Below are positions 26,480 to 35,529 of a stretch of 64,000 bases of DNA, piece after piece. The DNA is taken from contig CAZJQP010000015.1 of assembly GCA_964548225.1 (NCBI GenBank), positions 1-64,000 of the forward strand. Direction: 5' to 3'. Made by a program: the position numbers and the translations under genes. Below the pieces are notes generated by a model. It had not been told where the DNA came from, searched no databases, and saw only the letters and a list, made by a program, of their open reading frames with translations. This stretch comes from CALMEH01 sp964548225 (GTDB lineage Bacteria > Acidobacteriota > Blastocatellia > Pyrinomonadales > Pyrinomonadaceae). The stretch's first letter is position 1; every line of letters begins with the position of its first letter.

Positions 26480-27316
26480 ATGATTGGAACTGTTTATTTG
26501 GTGGCTACGCCGATTGGAAACTTGCAGGACATTTCGTTTCGTGCTTTGGAAACACTGAAAACAGTAGATTTAATTGCTTGTGAAGACACGCGACACACAC
26601 GCAAATTACTGAATTATTTTAATATTTCAAACAAACTTGTTTCTTTTCACGAACACAACGAAATTCAACGCACTGCCGAATTTGCGGAAGATTTATTACA
26701 GGGAAAATCAATTGCGGTCGTGTCTGATGCGGGAACGCCGGGAATTTCCGATCCCGGTTTTCGACTTGTGGAAAAAGCTGTGGAAATCTCTGCAAAAGTC
26801 ATTCCGATTCCGGGCGCGGCAGCATTTGTCAACGCTTTGATTGTCTCGGGTTTGCCGGGAGATTCGATATTTTACGGCGGGTTTTTGCCATCGAAAAAAG
26901 GCGAAAGGCGCAAACGTCTGGAAGAAATAAAATCAATTCCCGCAACGATATGTTTTTACGAAACGCCGCATCGAATTGCGAAAAGTATAGTTGATTGTGC
27001 AGAAGTTTTAGGGAATCGAAAAGCCGCCGTTGTCCGCGAATTGACGAAACTTCACGAAGAAATTGTTCGCGGAAATCTAAATGATTTGGCAGTAAAATTT
27101 TCGGAAAATAAAACGAAAGGTGAGATTGTGTTGGTTATCGAACGCGAGATGATTTCAGATGTGAAATCTGAAATTTTAGATAATAAAACAATTGCCAAAC
27201 GTATCGAAGAACTCGAAGAAGAAGGTTTTGAGCGCAAAAACGCACTCAAGAAAGCCGCGAAAGAATTTGGTTTGAGCAAATCCGAAGCCTATCGTTTGAC
27301 GAAAATAAAAAGGTAA
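26480..27316 (+). CDS. rsmI: 16S rRNA 2'-O-methyltransferase RsmI
   Basis: 278-residue SAM-dependent methyltransferase that modifies C1402 of 16S rRNA in the decoding centre. Family marks: GTVYLVATPIGNLQDISFRAL at the N-terminus, ACEDTRHTRKLL, VSDAGTPGISDPGFRLV and FYETPHRI. The length is normal. Its stop lies within the left arm of the shared terminator. Confidence 0.97.
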   Translation: MIGTVYLVATPIGNLQDISFRALETLKTVDLIACEDTRHTRKLLNYFNISNKLVSFHEHNEIQRTAEFAEDLLQGKSIAVVSDAGTPGISDPGFRLVEKAVEISAKVIPIPGAAAFVNALIVSGLPGDSIFYGGFLPSKKGERRKRLEEIKSIPATICFYETPHRIAKSIVDCAEVLGNRKAAVVRELTKLHEEIVRGNLNDLAVKFSENKTKGEIVLVIEREMISDVKSEILDNKTIAKRIEELEEEGFERKNALKKAAKEFGLSKSEAYRLTKIKR

Positions 27317-27364
27317 AAGGCAGAAGTGTAGAATGAGTTCTACACTTCTGCCTTTTACCTTTTT
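27307..27364. terminator. Bidirectional 27-bp terminator hairpin
   Basis: Perfect inverted repeat with 27-bp arms (27307-27333 and 27338-27364) and a 4-nt loop between the convergent rsmI and M28 peptidase genes. It begins with A-rich and ends with T-rich sequence on both strands. Confidence 0.92.
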
Positions 27365-27373
27365 TTCTTAAAA

Positions 27374-29005
27374 TTAACGTTCCGTTAATTCTTTTGGAAG
27401 TTGTTTGTCAACTGCCGGACGGGTTTTTGAGTCTGCAATTTCCCACATTGTTAAAAAGATTGTGCGCGTAACTTTTTCCATTTTCGCATAATCAATTTTG
27501 TCGGGATGATCGCCTGCGCCGTGATAATCTTCGTGTTCGCCATCAAACCAGAAAACAATCGGAATGCCTTTTTGTGCGTAATTAAAATGATCCGAGCGGA
27601 AAAAGAAACGATTCGGATCATTTGGATCATCGTATTTGTAATTGTAATTGAGTTTCAAATACGAATTATTGACATTTGTCGTAACTTCTCCGAGTTGTGT
27701 TGACATCATTTTCGAGCCAATGACGTAGATTTCGTTCGGACCCGAAAGTTCTTTGTTTCGCGGATTCGTGTCGCCGTCTTTTTTGCTTCGCCCAATCATA
27801 TCAATATTGAGTTGCGTAACGACTTTTGAAAGGTCAACAGTTGGAAATTTCGTAAAATATTCGCTACCCCACAAACCTTTTTCCTCGCCCGCGTGCCAAA
27901 CGAAAAGAATCGAGCGTTTCGGTTTAATCTTCGATTTTGCAAGTGCTTCAGCGATTGACAAAACGGCGACCGTTCCCGAACCGTCATCGTCTGCGCCGTT
28001 CCAGATTTTATCTTCGCCACGGGCATTCGGGTTCATTCCGACGTGATCGTAATGTGCGCCGACGGCGACATACTCGTTTTTCAGCAGATTATCCGAACCT
28101 TCCCAAATCGCCACGACGTTTTGCGTCATCAGCATTTCGGTTTTGGTTTTCGCGCTCAAACTTCCGGTTTTATTCAAATTTCCGGCAGATGTCGGAGCGG
28201 TTGCACCGTAAAGCGCATTGCTGATTTTCGGTGAAGCCAACATTACAGGCATCGGATTCGGTGCTTGAATGTTATCCGCACGCAATTTGTCGGGATACAT
28301 CATTCCGCGTCCGAGAAATTGTTTGGCTTGTTCCCAAAATCCCAAAAGTTGCGCCGGAGCGATAACGATTACGCCAGCCGCGCCTTTTTCTTGTGCGTTG
28401 CCAATCGGGTCAGCCCAATCCGTGCCGCGTGTGCCTTTGAGATCGGCTTGCGTAACGCCAACCGGCGGCGGAATCATAAATTGTTGTGAAAAATCCGGTC
28501 TGTTTCCTGCGACAACAACGATTTTGCCTTTTACGTCAACGCCGGAAAGTGCGTCAATATTTTTGGCTTTAACCATCCAACCATCGCCGCCGAAAACCAA
28601 CGGCGCATTGCCGGTTGCCGCGTTTCCGCTCAGACGAAAATAATCTTCGTTAAGCACAAACTCGCTATTTTCAACGATTAACTTAGTTGCCGAAGCGTCA
28701 AGGGATTCGCGGCGCAGAGAGATTTTTTGGAAAAAAGTTCCGTTATCTCCGGCAGGTTTGAAACCCCAGCGCGAAAGATTCATCTTCAAAAATTCAGCCG
28801 TTGTATCGAGTCCGCGCGAAGGCGTATCGCGTCCTTCCATTGCGTCCGAAGCGACAAAATACAAATAATCGCTAAGTTGTTTAGCGGTTATTTCCTGCGC
28901 CGCTTTCATTGCGGGCGAAGTTTTTTTTGTCGCTGTTTGTCCGAAGGCGGAAAAAGGCGCAATAAATGTAAAAACTAAAAAAAGTGCAAGTAAATTTTTT
29001 CTCAT
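27374..29005 (-). CDS. M28 family zinc aminopeptidase, exported
   Basis: 543-residue secreted metallopeptidase. Signal peptide MRKNLLALFLVFTFIAPFSAFG; a PA domain insertion (about 130-250); then the M28 zinc ligands AVGAHYDHVG, GADDDGSGT, WHAGEEKGLWGS, LNIDMIGR and DYHGAGDHPDKID. It probably removes N-terminal residues from peptides in the periplasm. The ATG at 29005 was chosen because GGAGA precedes it and the signal peptide starts there; the longer frame has no ribosome-binding site. Confidence 0.93.
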   Translation of the reverse strand: MRKNLLALFLVFTFIAPFSAFGQTATKKTSPAMKAAQEITAKQLSDYLYFVASDAMEGRDTPSRGLDTTAEFLKMNLSRWGFKPAGDNGTFFQKISLRRESLDASATKLIVENSEFVLNEDYFRLSGNAATGNAPLVFGGDGWMVKAKNIDALSGVDVKGKIVVVAGNRPDFSQQFMIPPPVGVTQADLKGTRGTDWADPIGNAQEKGAAGVIVIAPAQLLGFWEQAKQFLGRGMMYPDKLRADNIQAPNPMPVMLASPKISNALYGATAPTSAGNLNKTGSLSAKTKTEMLMTQNVVAIWEGSDNLLKNEYVAVGAHYDHVGMNPNARGEDKIWNGADDDGSGTVAVLSIAEALAKSKIKPKRSILFVWHAGEEKGLWGSEYFTKFPTVDLSKVVTQLNIDMIGRSKKDGDTNPRNKELSGPNEIYVIGSKMMSTQLGEVTTNVNNSYLKLNYNYKYDDPNDPNRFFFRSDHFNYAQKGIPIVFWFDGEHEDYHGAGDHPDKIDYAKMEKVTRTIFLTMWEIADSKTRPAVDKQLPKELTER

Positions 29006-29146
29006 TATGTTCTCCGAAAGATAGCATTCACCGCCGCAAGAGATTGAAAACGCAGAGAAAAATAGTAATAGAAGGATGTATATGAGATAAAAACTACAAA
29101 AAAAACTCTGCATTTCCCGTGTCTTGCAACGGTGAATTATTATTTT

Positions 29147-29974
29147 TTACGCAAAGTTGGCGGAATTTGTTTCGTTATCGAGAGCAACAACGCAAATTTT
29201 ATTTGAATCGGCAAGTTTGAGCATTTCTTCTTTGTCAAACATTAAGGTTTTGTTCGGTGTCAGGCAGAGGCAAGTTGCGCCGGCTTGAATCATTGTTTGA
29301 ATCGTCGGCAAACCGACGACGGGGACATCGAAACGCATATCTTGATTTGGTTTGGCGACTTTAACGACCGTGAGTTTGCCTTTTGCGAGTTCTCCGGCGC
29401 GTTTGATAACCGCGTCCGTGCCTTCCATTGCTTCGATGGCGACACACGCTTTGGCACGAACAACGATTGTTTGCCCCAAATCGAGACGCGCAATTTCATT
29501 GGCGATTTTCAAGCCGTATTCGATGTTTCCGAGTTCGTTTGAATCGGGTTTGCGCCGCGATAAAACGCCTTTTTGCGCGAGACGGTCTTTGATAAAAAAC
29601 GTCGAATCAATCAATTCGATGCCGTCTTTCGCCATCACGTCCGCAATGCCGCCAATCAGCGAATCAGTGTTTCTCTGCGGCAGATTCCAGAGCATTTTTA
29701 TCATTTTCAAATCCGGCAATGCACCCGAAAAAATCTGAACGTGCTTGACTTGCCCGCACATCATCGCTTTGGTAACGCCTTCTTTTTGAAAAAACGAAAT
29801 CATTTTTCCGAGTTGCCCGATGCCAACCCAGATAACTTTTTCGGCAACTTCTTCGATGCGTTTGTCGGTTTCTTCTTTGATGGCAACGACCGACAAAGAC
29901 GCGCCCGCTTTCTTCGCGCCTTCGACGGCGAGAAAGGGAAATTGCCCGTTGCCTGCGATGAGTCCGTATTTCAT
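29147..29974 (-). CDS. lpxI: UDP-2,3-diacylglucosamine pyrophosphatase LpxI
   Basis: 275-residue enzyme (DUF1009 family) that converts UDP-2,3-diacylglucosamine to lipid X, the role played by LpxH in Escherichia coli. Marks: MKYGLIAGNGQFPFLAVEGAK, KAMMCGQVKHVQIF, VLSRRKPDSNE, ACVAIEAMEGTDAVIKRAG and FDVPVVGLPTIQTM. ATG at 29974 begins the conserved N-terminus. It is last in the bamA-ompH-fabZ-lpxA-lpxI order. Confidence 0.95.
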   Translation of the reverse strand: MKYGLIAGNGQFPFLAVEGAKKAGASLSVVAIKEETDKRIEEVAEKVIWVGIGQLGKMISFFQKEGVTKAMMCGQVKHVQIFSGALPDLKMIKMLWNLPQRNTDSLIGGIADVMAKDGIELIDSTFFIKDRLAQKGVLSRRKPDSNELGNIEYGLKIANEIARLDLGQTIVVRAKACVAIEAMEGTDAVIKRAGELAKGKLTVVKVAKPNQDMRFDVPVVGLPTIQTMIQAGATCLCLTPNKTLMFDKEEMLKLADSNKICVVALDNETNSANFA

Positions 29975-29986
29975 AGAAAAAAAATT

Positions 29987-30066
29987 AACGCAAAGACGCA
30001 AAGACGCAAAGATGCAAAGAAAAATATAAAAAACTTTGCGCCTTTGCGTCTTTGCATCTTTGCGTT
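29987..30066. repeat. Octamer inverted repeat (ACGCAAAG)
   Basis: Three ACGCAAAG octamers and an ATGCAAAG variant (29987-30019) face complementary octamers (30034-30066). The 33-nt arms pair at 30 positions around a 14-nt A-rich loop. It fills the lpxA-lpxI gap and is the one tandem tract here whose period is 8, not a multiple of 7. Confidence 0.9.
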
Positions 30067-30073
30067 GAAAAAA

Positions 30074-30850
30074 TCATTTTACAACTCCGCGACTTGATGA
30101 TTTTATGAATTCGATAAGATACGAAACTTCCGCGCAATCATTAATTTCAGCTTCAATTTTTTCAACGGCTTGCGTGGTGTTTAATTTCGCATTAAGGAGC
30201 AAATGATAAGCGTGATGGAGTTTTTCGATAGTTTCTTTGGCATAACCTCGACGGCGCATTCCGACGCGGTTTAAGCCGTAGCATTTGGCGTGGTTGCCTT
30301 GCGAGATGGCGAAGGGAAGCGCGTCTTTGACGATGACGGAATAACCGCCGACGAAGGCTTCGCGCCCGATGCGGCAGAATTGGTGAACGCCGGAATATGC
30401 GCCGATGTTGGCTTTATCATCAATCTCGACGTGACCTGCCAATGTTGCGGCGTTTGCCATAATGATTTCGTTTCCGAGTTGGCAATCGTGCGCGACGTGG
30501 GCTTGCGCCATAAATAAATTATCGTCGCCGATGCGCGTTAAACCGCCGCCGCCGATTGTTCCGCGATGAATCGTAACGAATTCGCGGATGTGATTTCGCC
30601 TTCCGATTTCAACTCGTGTCGGTTCGCCGCCGTATTTCAAATCTTGCGGCGCGAGTCCGATTGAAACAAACGGAAAAACGTGCGTTTCCGCGCCGATTGT
30701 CGTGTTGCCGTCAACGACGACGTGCGAATCGAGCCGAACTTTTTCGCCTAATTTTACGTCATCGCCAACGGTGCAAAACGCGCCGATATAGCAATCTGCG
30801 CCGATTTCCGCTTGTTCGCTAACAATGGCGGTTTGATGAATAAAAGTCAT
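30074..30850 (-). CDS. lpxA: UDP-GlcNAc acyltransferase LpxA
   Basis: 258-residue left-handed beta-helix enzyme, first step of lipid A synthesis. Hexapeptide repeats run from residue 4 (IHQTAIVSEQAEIGADCYIGAF) through about 180. The catalytic histidine is in MAQAHVAHDCQLGNEIIMAN. The C-terminal helical domain includes GLNRVGMRRRGYAKETIEKLH. It lies downstream of fabZ, separated by a 21-bp repeat tract. Confidence 0.97.
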   Translation of the reverse strand: MTFIHQTAIVSEQAEIGADCYIGAFCTVGDDVKLGEKVRLDSHVVVDGNTTIGAETHVFPFVSIGLAPQDLKYGGEPTRVEIGRRNHIREFVTIHRGTIGGGGLTRIGDDNLFMAQAHVAHDCQLGNEIIMANAATLAGHVEIDDKANIGAYSGVHQFCRIGREAFVGGYSVIVKDALPFAISQGNHAKCYGLNRVGMRRRGYAKETIEKLHHAYHLLLNAKLNTTQAVEKIEAEINDCAEVSYLIEFIKSSSRGVVK

Positions 30851-30862
30851 TTTTTATTAAAA

Positions 30863-31030
30863 ATAATGCTTCGCAGAAACATTTCTCGCGTTAGCAGAAG
30901 GTTTCCGCGAACTAGCAATAACTTTCTGCTAACTAGCAATAGTTTTCTGCTAGTTAGCAGTAACTTACTGCTAACTAGCAAAATGTTTCTGCTAACTAGC
31001 AATAACTTTCTGCTAACTAGCAAAATGATT
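30863..31030. repeat. 21-bp tandem repeat tract B
   Basis: Seven to eight contiguous 21-bp units fill the fabZ-lpxA gap. Clear units start at 30884, 30905, 30926, 30947, 30968, 30989 and 31010; they begin CTGCTAACTAGCAA and end TAACTTT or close variants. The core GCTAACTAGC appears inverted (GCTAGTTAGC) in the unit at 30947. The last unit runs into the fabZ stop codon. Confidence 0.93.
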
Positions 31031-31475
31031 AAACTGAAGGTCTGTCGCCGAGAACGCACATAATTTGTGCTTCCGCCGCAATTTGTCCGTCAACGCGGGT
31101 GTAGCCTTGCATTTTTTGAATTTTGCTTCCTATCCGCAAGGCGATAACTTCGATTTCAAGCGTGTCGCCCGGCACGACCGGACGGCGAAATTTGCCGTTT
31201 TCGATGCCGCTGAAGAACGGAATCTTGCTGTCGCGGTCTTCAAATTCACGAAGCGCGAGAATTGCGCCGACCTGCGCCATTGCTTCAATCTGCAAAACGC
31301 CCGGCATTACCGGCGCATTCGGAAAATGTCCTTGAAAAAACGGTTCGTTAATCGTAACTTGCTTGATGCCGACGATGCGCGTTCGTGGTTCGAGTTCGAT
31401 GATTTTATCAACCAAAAGAAAAGGATAACGATGCGGCAAAATCTCTTGAATGGCGCGAATGTCAAGTGTAATCAT
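31029..31475 (-). CDS. fabZ: 3-hydroxyacyl-ACP dehydratase FabZ
   Basis: 148-residue hot-dog-fold dehydratase of fatty-acid synthesis. Marks: IQEILPHRYPFLLVDKI, the catalytic histidine in FFQGHFPNAPVMPGVLQIEAMAQ (same strand, His in GHFP) and the glutamate in that helix. It lies between ompH and lpxA as in many lipid A operons. Its stop falls inside the 21-bp repeat tract. Confidence 0.97.
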   Translation of the reverse strand: MITLDIRAIQEILPHRYPFLLVDKIIELEPRTRIVGIKQVTINEPFFQGHFPNAPVMPGVLQIEAMAQVGAILALREFEDRDSKIPFFSGIENGKFRRPVVPGDTLEIEVIALRIGSKIQKMQGYTRVDGQIAAEAQIMCVLGDRPSV

Positions 31476-31483
31476 ATTGAATT

Positions 31484-31576
31484 TAGGTGTCAGGGATTAG
31501 GTGTCAGGGATTAGGAAATTAAGGGATTTGAAAATATATTCGCCTCGTCCCTGACACCTAACACCTAACACCTAAA
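31484..31576. repeat. 14-/7-bp inverted repeat tract (TAGGTGTCAGGGAT)
   Basis: The left arm (from about 31484) has two copies of a 14-bp word, AGGTGTCAGGGATT. The right arm (to 31576) has TCCCTGACACC followed by three CACCTAA heptamers. The arms are complementary over about 30 nt. The hairpin fills much of the ompH-fabZ gap. Confidence 0.9.
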
Positions 31577-31587
31577 TTAAAACACAG

Positions 31588-31626
31588 AAATCGGAAGTCA
31601 GCCTAATTTGACTGAACTTCCGATTT
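31588..31626 (-). terminator. Hairpin after ompH
   Basis: 11-bp perfect stem (31588-31598 and 31616-31626) with a partly paired loop, 21 bp past the ompH stop codon on the minus strand. The following T run is imperfect, so it may attenuate rather than fully end the transcript into fabZ. Confidence 0.65.
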
Positions 31627-31647
31627 TGAAAAGTCTTAACCGTTGAA

Positions 31648-32247
31648 TTACTTGGTTGTTGTCGTAGTTGTTGCCGTTGTCGTCCGTGCGTTATAGAAGG
31701 TGATAAAATCATCGGTAATATTCGTCTTCTTGGCAAATCCGAGTAAAATACCGGCTTCTTCCAATTTTCCGCCGTCGAGAATCATTGCATAACCTTTCTG
31801 CTCGGCATATTCATTCATCGCTTTCAGAATATCGTTTTGAATAGGACCGATTACCGTTGCATAGCGGCTTTTGTATTTTGCCGCACCGTCTTCCTGTTTT
31901 TTCTTGATGTCGCGCTCAAGCTGACCTAATTCATCAACTTTAGCTTGGACAGCGGTTGCCGTGAACGGGCAGTTCGGATTCTTTTGGCAAGTATCTTGAA
32001 TGCCTTGAATTTCCTTTTGCAAGGTTTGATACTTTGTTGCCATCGTTCTCAATTCATTGTTTATGACTTCAAACTCCTTATCGAGCGTGGTCAAAGCCGC
32101 GGCATATTTTTTGATACCTTTGGTCGGATCGCCGAAAGCGTCCCAACCAACTAAACCGATTTTGTCGCCGGTTGTTTGGGCGGCGGCGGAAACTGCGAAA
32201 ATTGCCGCAAACATTAAACTGACGGCGATTAAATTGAATTTTTTCAT
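31648..32247 (-). CDS. OmpH/Skp family periplasmic chaperone
   Basis: 199-residue exported protein: signal peptide MKKFNLIAVSLMFAAIFAVSAAAQ, a short N-terminal strand region, then a long coiled coil (about 60-140, ALTTLDKEFEVINNELRTMA to LGQLERDIKKKQEDGAAKYK) and a C-terminal strand region (YAMILDGGKLEEAGILLGF). This is the Skp tentacle plan. It escorts outer-membrane proteins to BamA, whose gene is next upstream. The threonine-rich tail (TTTATTTTTTK) is unusual. Confidence 0.93.
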   Translation of the reverse strand: MKKFNLIAVSLMFAAIFAVSAAAQTTGDKIGLVGWDAFGDPTKGIKKYAAALTTLDKEFEVINNELRTMATKYQTLQKEIQGIQDTCQKNPNCPFTATAVQAKVDELGQLERDIKKKQEDGAAKYKSRYATVIGPIQNDILKAMNEYAEQKGYAMILDGGKLEEAGILLGFAKKTNITDDFITFYNARTTTATTTTTTK

Positions 32248-32365
32248 TAGATTTATAATACTCCTTAAAACTTCTGGAAAGTTTGATTGCTTTTGTATGA
32301 ATTCTAATTATCTTAGACTCCAAATTTATAAAAACTGTTGCTTTTGGACAAAAGAAAAAATTATA

Positions 32366-32449
32366 TTAAGTAAAAAGTAAAAAGTAAAAAGTAAAAACAA
32401 AGAAACTTTGTCCTTTACCTGTTTTGCTTTTTTACTTTTCACTTAAAAA
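32366..32449. repeat. Heptamer inverted repeat (GTAAAAA)
   Basis: Four GTAAAAA heptamers (about 32368-32397) face complementary TTTTTAC-type sequence (32427-32449), with an inner ACAAAG/CTTTGT stem. It lies just after the bamA stop codon in the bamA-ompH gap. Confidence 0.85.
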
Positions 32450-35400
32450 GTTCGTCCAACCGTAAATCTGAAACCACTGCGTTTGCCCGGAATGAAAAGA
32501 CCGGGAAGTTCTTCGGTAAATCCGAGTTTCGCATTCGGATTATAGAAATAAATTAAACGGAACGGAACATTAACAATCGGAACCTGAACACGCATTTCTA
32601 AACCGACGCTGGCACGAAAATCGCTGAATTTTGAAAACGCCGCTTCATCAATGCGAAGCACCGAATTGGTTTGCGCTTCGCCGCGCAGATAAACCGATTG
32701 CAAACCGGCAGGCAAGCTCACCGGACAGGCAAAACGATTGCCGCGGCAAAAAATATCAACGTATTCCTGTTGTGTAATCGGCTGATTGTTGTAAAGCAAA
32801 ATACTGCCGAATTGATTGGCAATTTCCGGCGCGTTGCGAAGCGCAAGTGCCGTTGAAAGTCCTGCACCGAGATATGTATCATCGCGCAAGAAATTACTGT
32901 TGATATATTGCGTTCCGGTTTTACGCAGATTGAAAACCGTGCCGATGTCGGCAAAAGCCGCTAAGGTCAAAGGACCAAAAACCGGAACACGATATTCAAA
33001 ATTACCCAAAAGTTGGGTGTCGCCGCCAACAAATCGAAAATTGTTGGAAATTAATGCCGGATTTGAACCGCTGAATCCAGTCAAAGTTCCGAGTTGCGCG
33101 AGTTCCGCCCGTGTCCGACTATCAAGATTCGGCACGGCAGTCGGCGCACCGGAAATATTGTTTGCCACTACCACATTGCGCGTCGTAACATAGCTGTCAT
33201 AGCCCGCAACAGGACCGATAGATCGCGTATTGTAGCCGCGAATATCGTTTTCACTGCCGAGATAATAGCGTTCGTAAATCGGCACACCGCCAATAAACGA
33301 AAGGGAATTGGCATTGCGAATTTTATTGCTCAGGGCGTAACTTCCAACCGTTCCGGCAACCAGACGAAAACCGAAAACTTGCGGGTTTTCCTTGCGTTTA
33401 TTCTTAATGGGAATAAACGAAGTGTAGGAAATCGTCGGTTGATATGTGCGAACATCGCCGCCGAGTCCGGCAAAAGCTATGCTGGCGGAAATCTGTGAAC
33501 CGCGCAAAGTATCTACGCCGTTCGGCATCGGTTGGCGCGTGTCATAAACAAAACTTGCCGCAACTCTGCTCGTGATAATATTCGGTTGAGCGTAGATTAC
33601 AGGAATTTGCTGTGTAATATCGCCCGTTTGATTAACCGGCGGATCGGTAATGGTTGTTGCCGAAAATGAATACGTTAAACCAATGCGCGAAAATTGCGAA
33701 AAAGCACGTTTCTTGAAAAACAATTCCGAAAGCGGCGCGGTTGCAAAAAGCGTTGCGCCATAACTCGATTGCGTAAAAAGATTACTCGAATCCGTTGTAA
33801 ATGTGCCGAGCGGATTTAATGCGTCTTGGAGAACATCTTGATTCTGCGTCAGAAAAGTTCCTTCGCCGAAAAATTTATAGCGTTGTGCGAAGAGTGAAAA
33901 CCCGACGGAAATAGGTCGGTCGCGGAAATAAGGTTCTTGAAATGATAATGCGAAACTTTGCGAACGGTTGCCGAGTCCGAATTGCAACGAAACGATTTCG
34001 CCGCGCCCTAAAAGGTTATTCGTTGAATATTCCAAACCGAACGAAGTTCCGCCCAGACCGGAAATACCGCCGTTAAGAGAGATTTGCTGTCTGCCTTTTT
34101 CGCGGACGCGGACAATCAAATCAACGTCGCCTTGATCTTGATTAGTGCGGATTTCAACGTCTTGGTCTTTATCAATCGGATCGAAATAACCGAGTTGATT
34201 TAAGCGTATAACCGAGCGTTCGAGATTGATTTGGTTGTAAATGTCGCCTTCATTGACGAGAACTTCACGCCGCAAAATCTTGTCGCGTGTAAAAGTATTG
34301 CCGACAAATTCCAAACGCCGCAGACGGAATTGTCTGCCTTCATCAATCGTAATCGTAATGTCAACGATTCCTTCTTTGGCATTTGTCGGATTATCTTTAA
34401 ATTCGGGAACGAATTCGGCATCATAAAGCACGAAACCTTGCGAACCGTAGATTTTTTTCAAATCTTCATAAACGGCTTCTTGTAATCGTTTTCCATCAGC
34501 AATTTCGCCTTTTTTCAAGCCGATGTAATTTAAGATAAGTTGTTCGGAAAAAATCGAATTGCCTTCGACTTTTAATTCGCCAACGCGGAAAAGTCTGCCT
34601 TCCGTAACGGGAACGATAATTTTTAAAGTGTCGTCTTTTGAGGTTATTACTGGAAGCGGTAATGTTCGCAAAAGCGGAAGTCCGGTGCGCCGATAACCGA
34701 GACCGACAACTTGCGGTTCACCGATTCTGGCTTGGAAATAACCTTTCGAGAACATATACGACAACACATTTTTGCGTAAATCGTATTGAAGTTTGCGAAG
34801 ATCAAGAATATCTTTGCCTTGAAATCTGGTAATAATGCCGGTTTCGGAAACGAGTTGAAGTGCTGACCGCAGTTCACCATCGCTGAAAATCTCGTTGCCT
34901 TCAAATTCGATTTGGACGATGCGCGAACGGTTTCCCTGATCAACTTCAAAATAAATTGCCACTGAAGTAGCCGAAACGACTTCTTCACGAATCTTTATTT
35001 TGGCGTTCGGAAAACCTTTTCCCGCAAGGAGTTCGCGGATCACGCGAATGCCTTTTTGGGCATTGACCGGATTATAGACAGATTCTTTTGAGATGCCGAC
35101 GCGCCCTTCGCGGAAAGCCTTTAAAACATCGGATTCGGGAACGGCTTTCAAACCTTCAAATTGCAAATCACGAATAATCGGCAATTCTTTAACTTGAAAA
35201 ATTACGTTCACGCCGCCGCGCACGCCCGGTTCGGTAAAAACTTTCGTTTCGACTTTATCAAAAAAGTTTAAGGACAAAAGTTCCTTCAAATCGCGTTCAA
35301 GTTGTTGCGGATTATAGACATCACCTGCGCGGGTTTTGATGTAATAAAGCAGGTCTTCATCGCGCAGACGGCGATTGCCTTGAATATCAACGCTTTCAAC

Positions 35401-35529
35401 AAGCTGCTGTTGCAAAACTGTTTTGGTTGTAGAATTCGCTCTCTTTTTACCGTTCGGCGTGGCTGTCGCCGCTGAGTTTAAAACCATTAAACTCAACAAA
35501 ATAAGCCCGAAAGCGCGAAGAATTTGCAT
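32443..35529 (-). CDS. bamA: Outer-membrane assembly factor BamA (Omp85)
   Basis: 1028-residue core of the machine that inserts outer-membrane proteins. Signal peptide (MQILRAFGLILLSLMVLNSA), five POTRA domains (about 45-470, starting VESVDIQGNRRLRDEDLLYY and ending with LRRLEFVGNTFTRDKILRRE), then a 16-strand barrel ending GKRSGFRFTVGRTF. The conserved loop-6 region is present (YYLGSENDIRGYNTRSIGP, close to the family VRGY/F motif). It leads the bamA-ompH-fabZ-lpxA-lpxI order. The length is somewhat above the usual 800 residues because of barrel-loop insertions. Confidence 0.95.
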   Translation of the reverse strand: MQILRAFGLILLSLMVLNSAATATPNGKKRANSTTKTVLQQQLVESVDIQGNRRLRDEDLLYYIKTRAGDVYNPQQLERDLKELLSLNFFDKVETKVFTEPGVRGGVNVIFQVKELPIIRDLQFEGLKAVPESDVLKAFREGRVGISKESVYNPVNAQKGIRVIRELLAGKGFPNAKIKIREEVVSATSVAIYFEVDQGNRSRIVQIEFEGNEIFSDGELRSALQLVSETGIITRFQGKDILDLRKLQYDLRKNVLSYMFSKGYFQARIGEPQVVGLGYRRTGLPLLRTLPLPVITSKDDTLKIIVPVTEGRLFRVGELKVEGNSIFSEQLILNYIGLKKGEIADGKRLQEAVYEDLKKIYGSQGFVLYDAEFVPEFKDNPTNAKEGIVDITITIDEGRQFRLRRLEFVGNTFTRDKILRREVLVNEGDIYNQINLERSVIRLNQLGYFDPIDKDQDVEIRTNQDQGDVDLIVRVREKGRQQISLNGGISGLGGTSFGLEYSTNNLLGRGEIVSLQFGLGNRSQSFALSFQEPYFRDRPISVGFSLFAQRYKFFGEGTFLTQNQDVLQDALNPLGTFTTDSSNLFTQSSYGATLFATAPLSELFFKKRAFSQFSRIGLTYSFSATTITDPPVNQTGDITQQIPVIYAQPNIITSRVAASFVYDTRQPMPNGVDTLRGSQISASIAFAGLGGDVRTYQPTISYTSFIPIKNKRKENPQVFGFRLVAGTVGSYALSNKIRNANSLSFIGGVPIYERYYLGSENDIRGYNTRSIGPVAGYDSYVTTRNVVVANNISGAPTAVPNLDSRTRAELAQLGTLTGFSGSNPALISNNFRFVGGDTQLLGNFEYRVPVFGPLTLAAFADIGTVFNLRKTGTQYINSNFLRDDTYLGAGLSTALALRNAPEIANQFGSILLYNNQPITQQEYVDIFCRGNRFACPVSLPAGLQSVYLRGEAQTNSVLRIDEAAFSKFSDFRASVGLEMRVQVPIVNVPFRLIYFYNPNAKLGFTEELPGLFIPGKRSGFRFTVGRTF

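Noticed and set aside
30847..31059. Leucine-rich heptad protein (LLLVSRK) between fabZ and lpxA
   Set aside because: Produced by the 21-bp tract B; overlaps the ends of both genes, has no ribosome-binding site, and the opposite strand is open as well.
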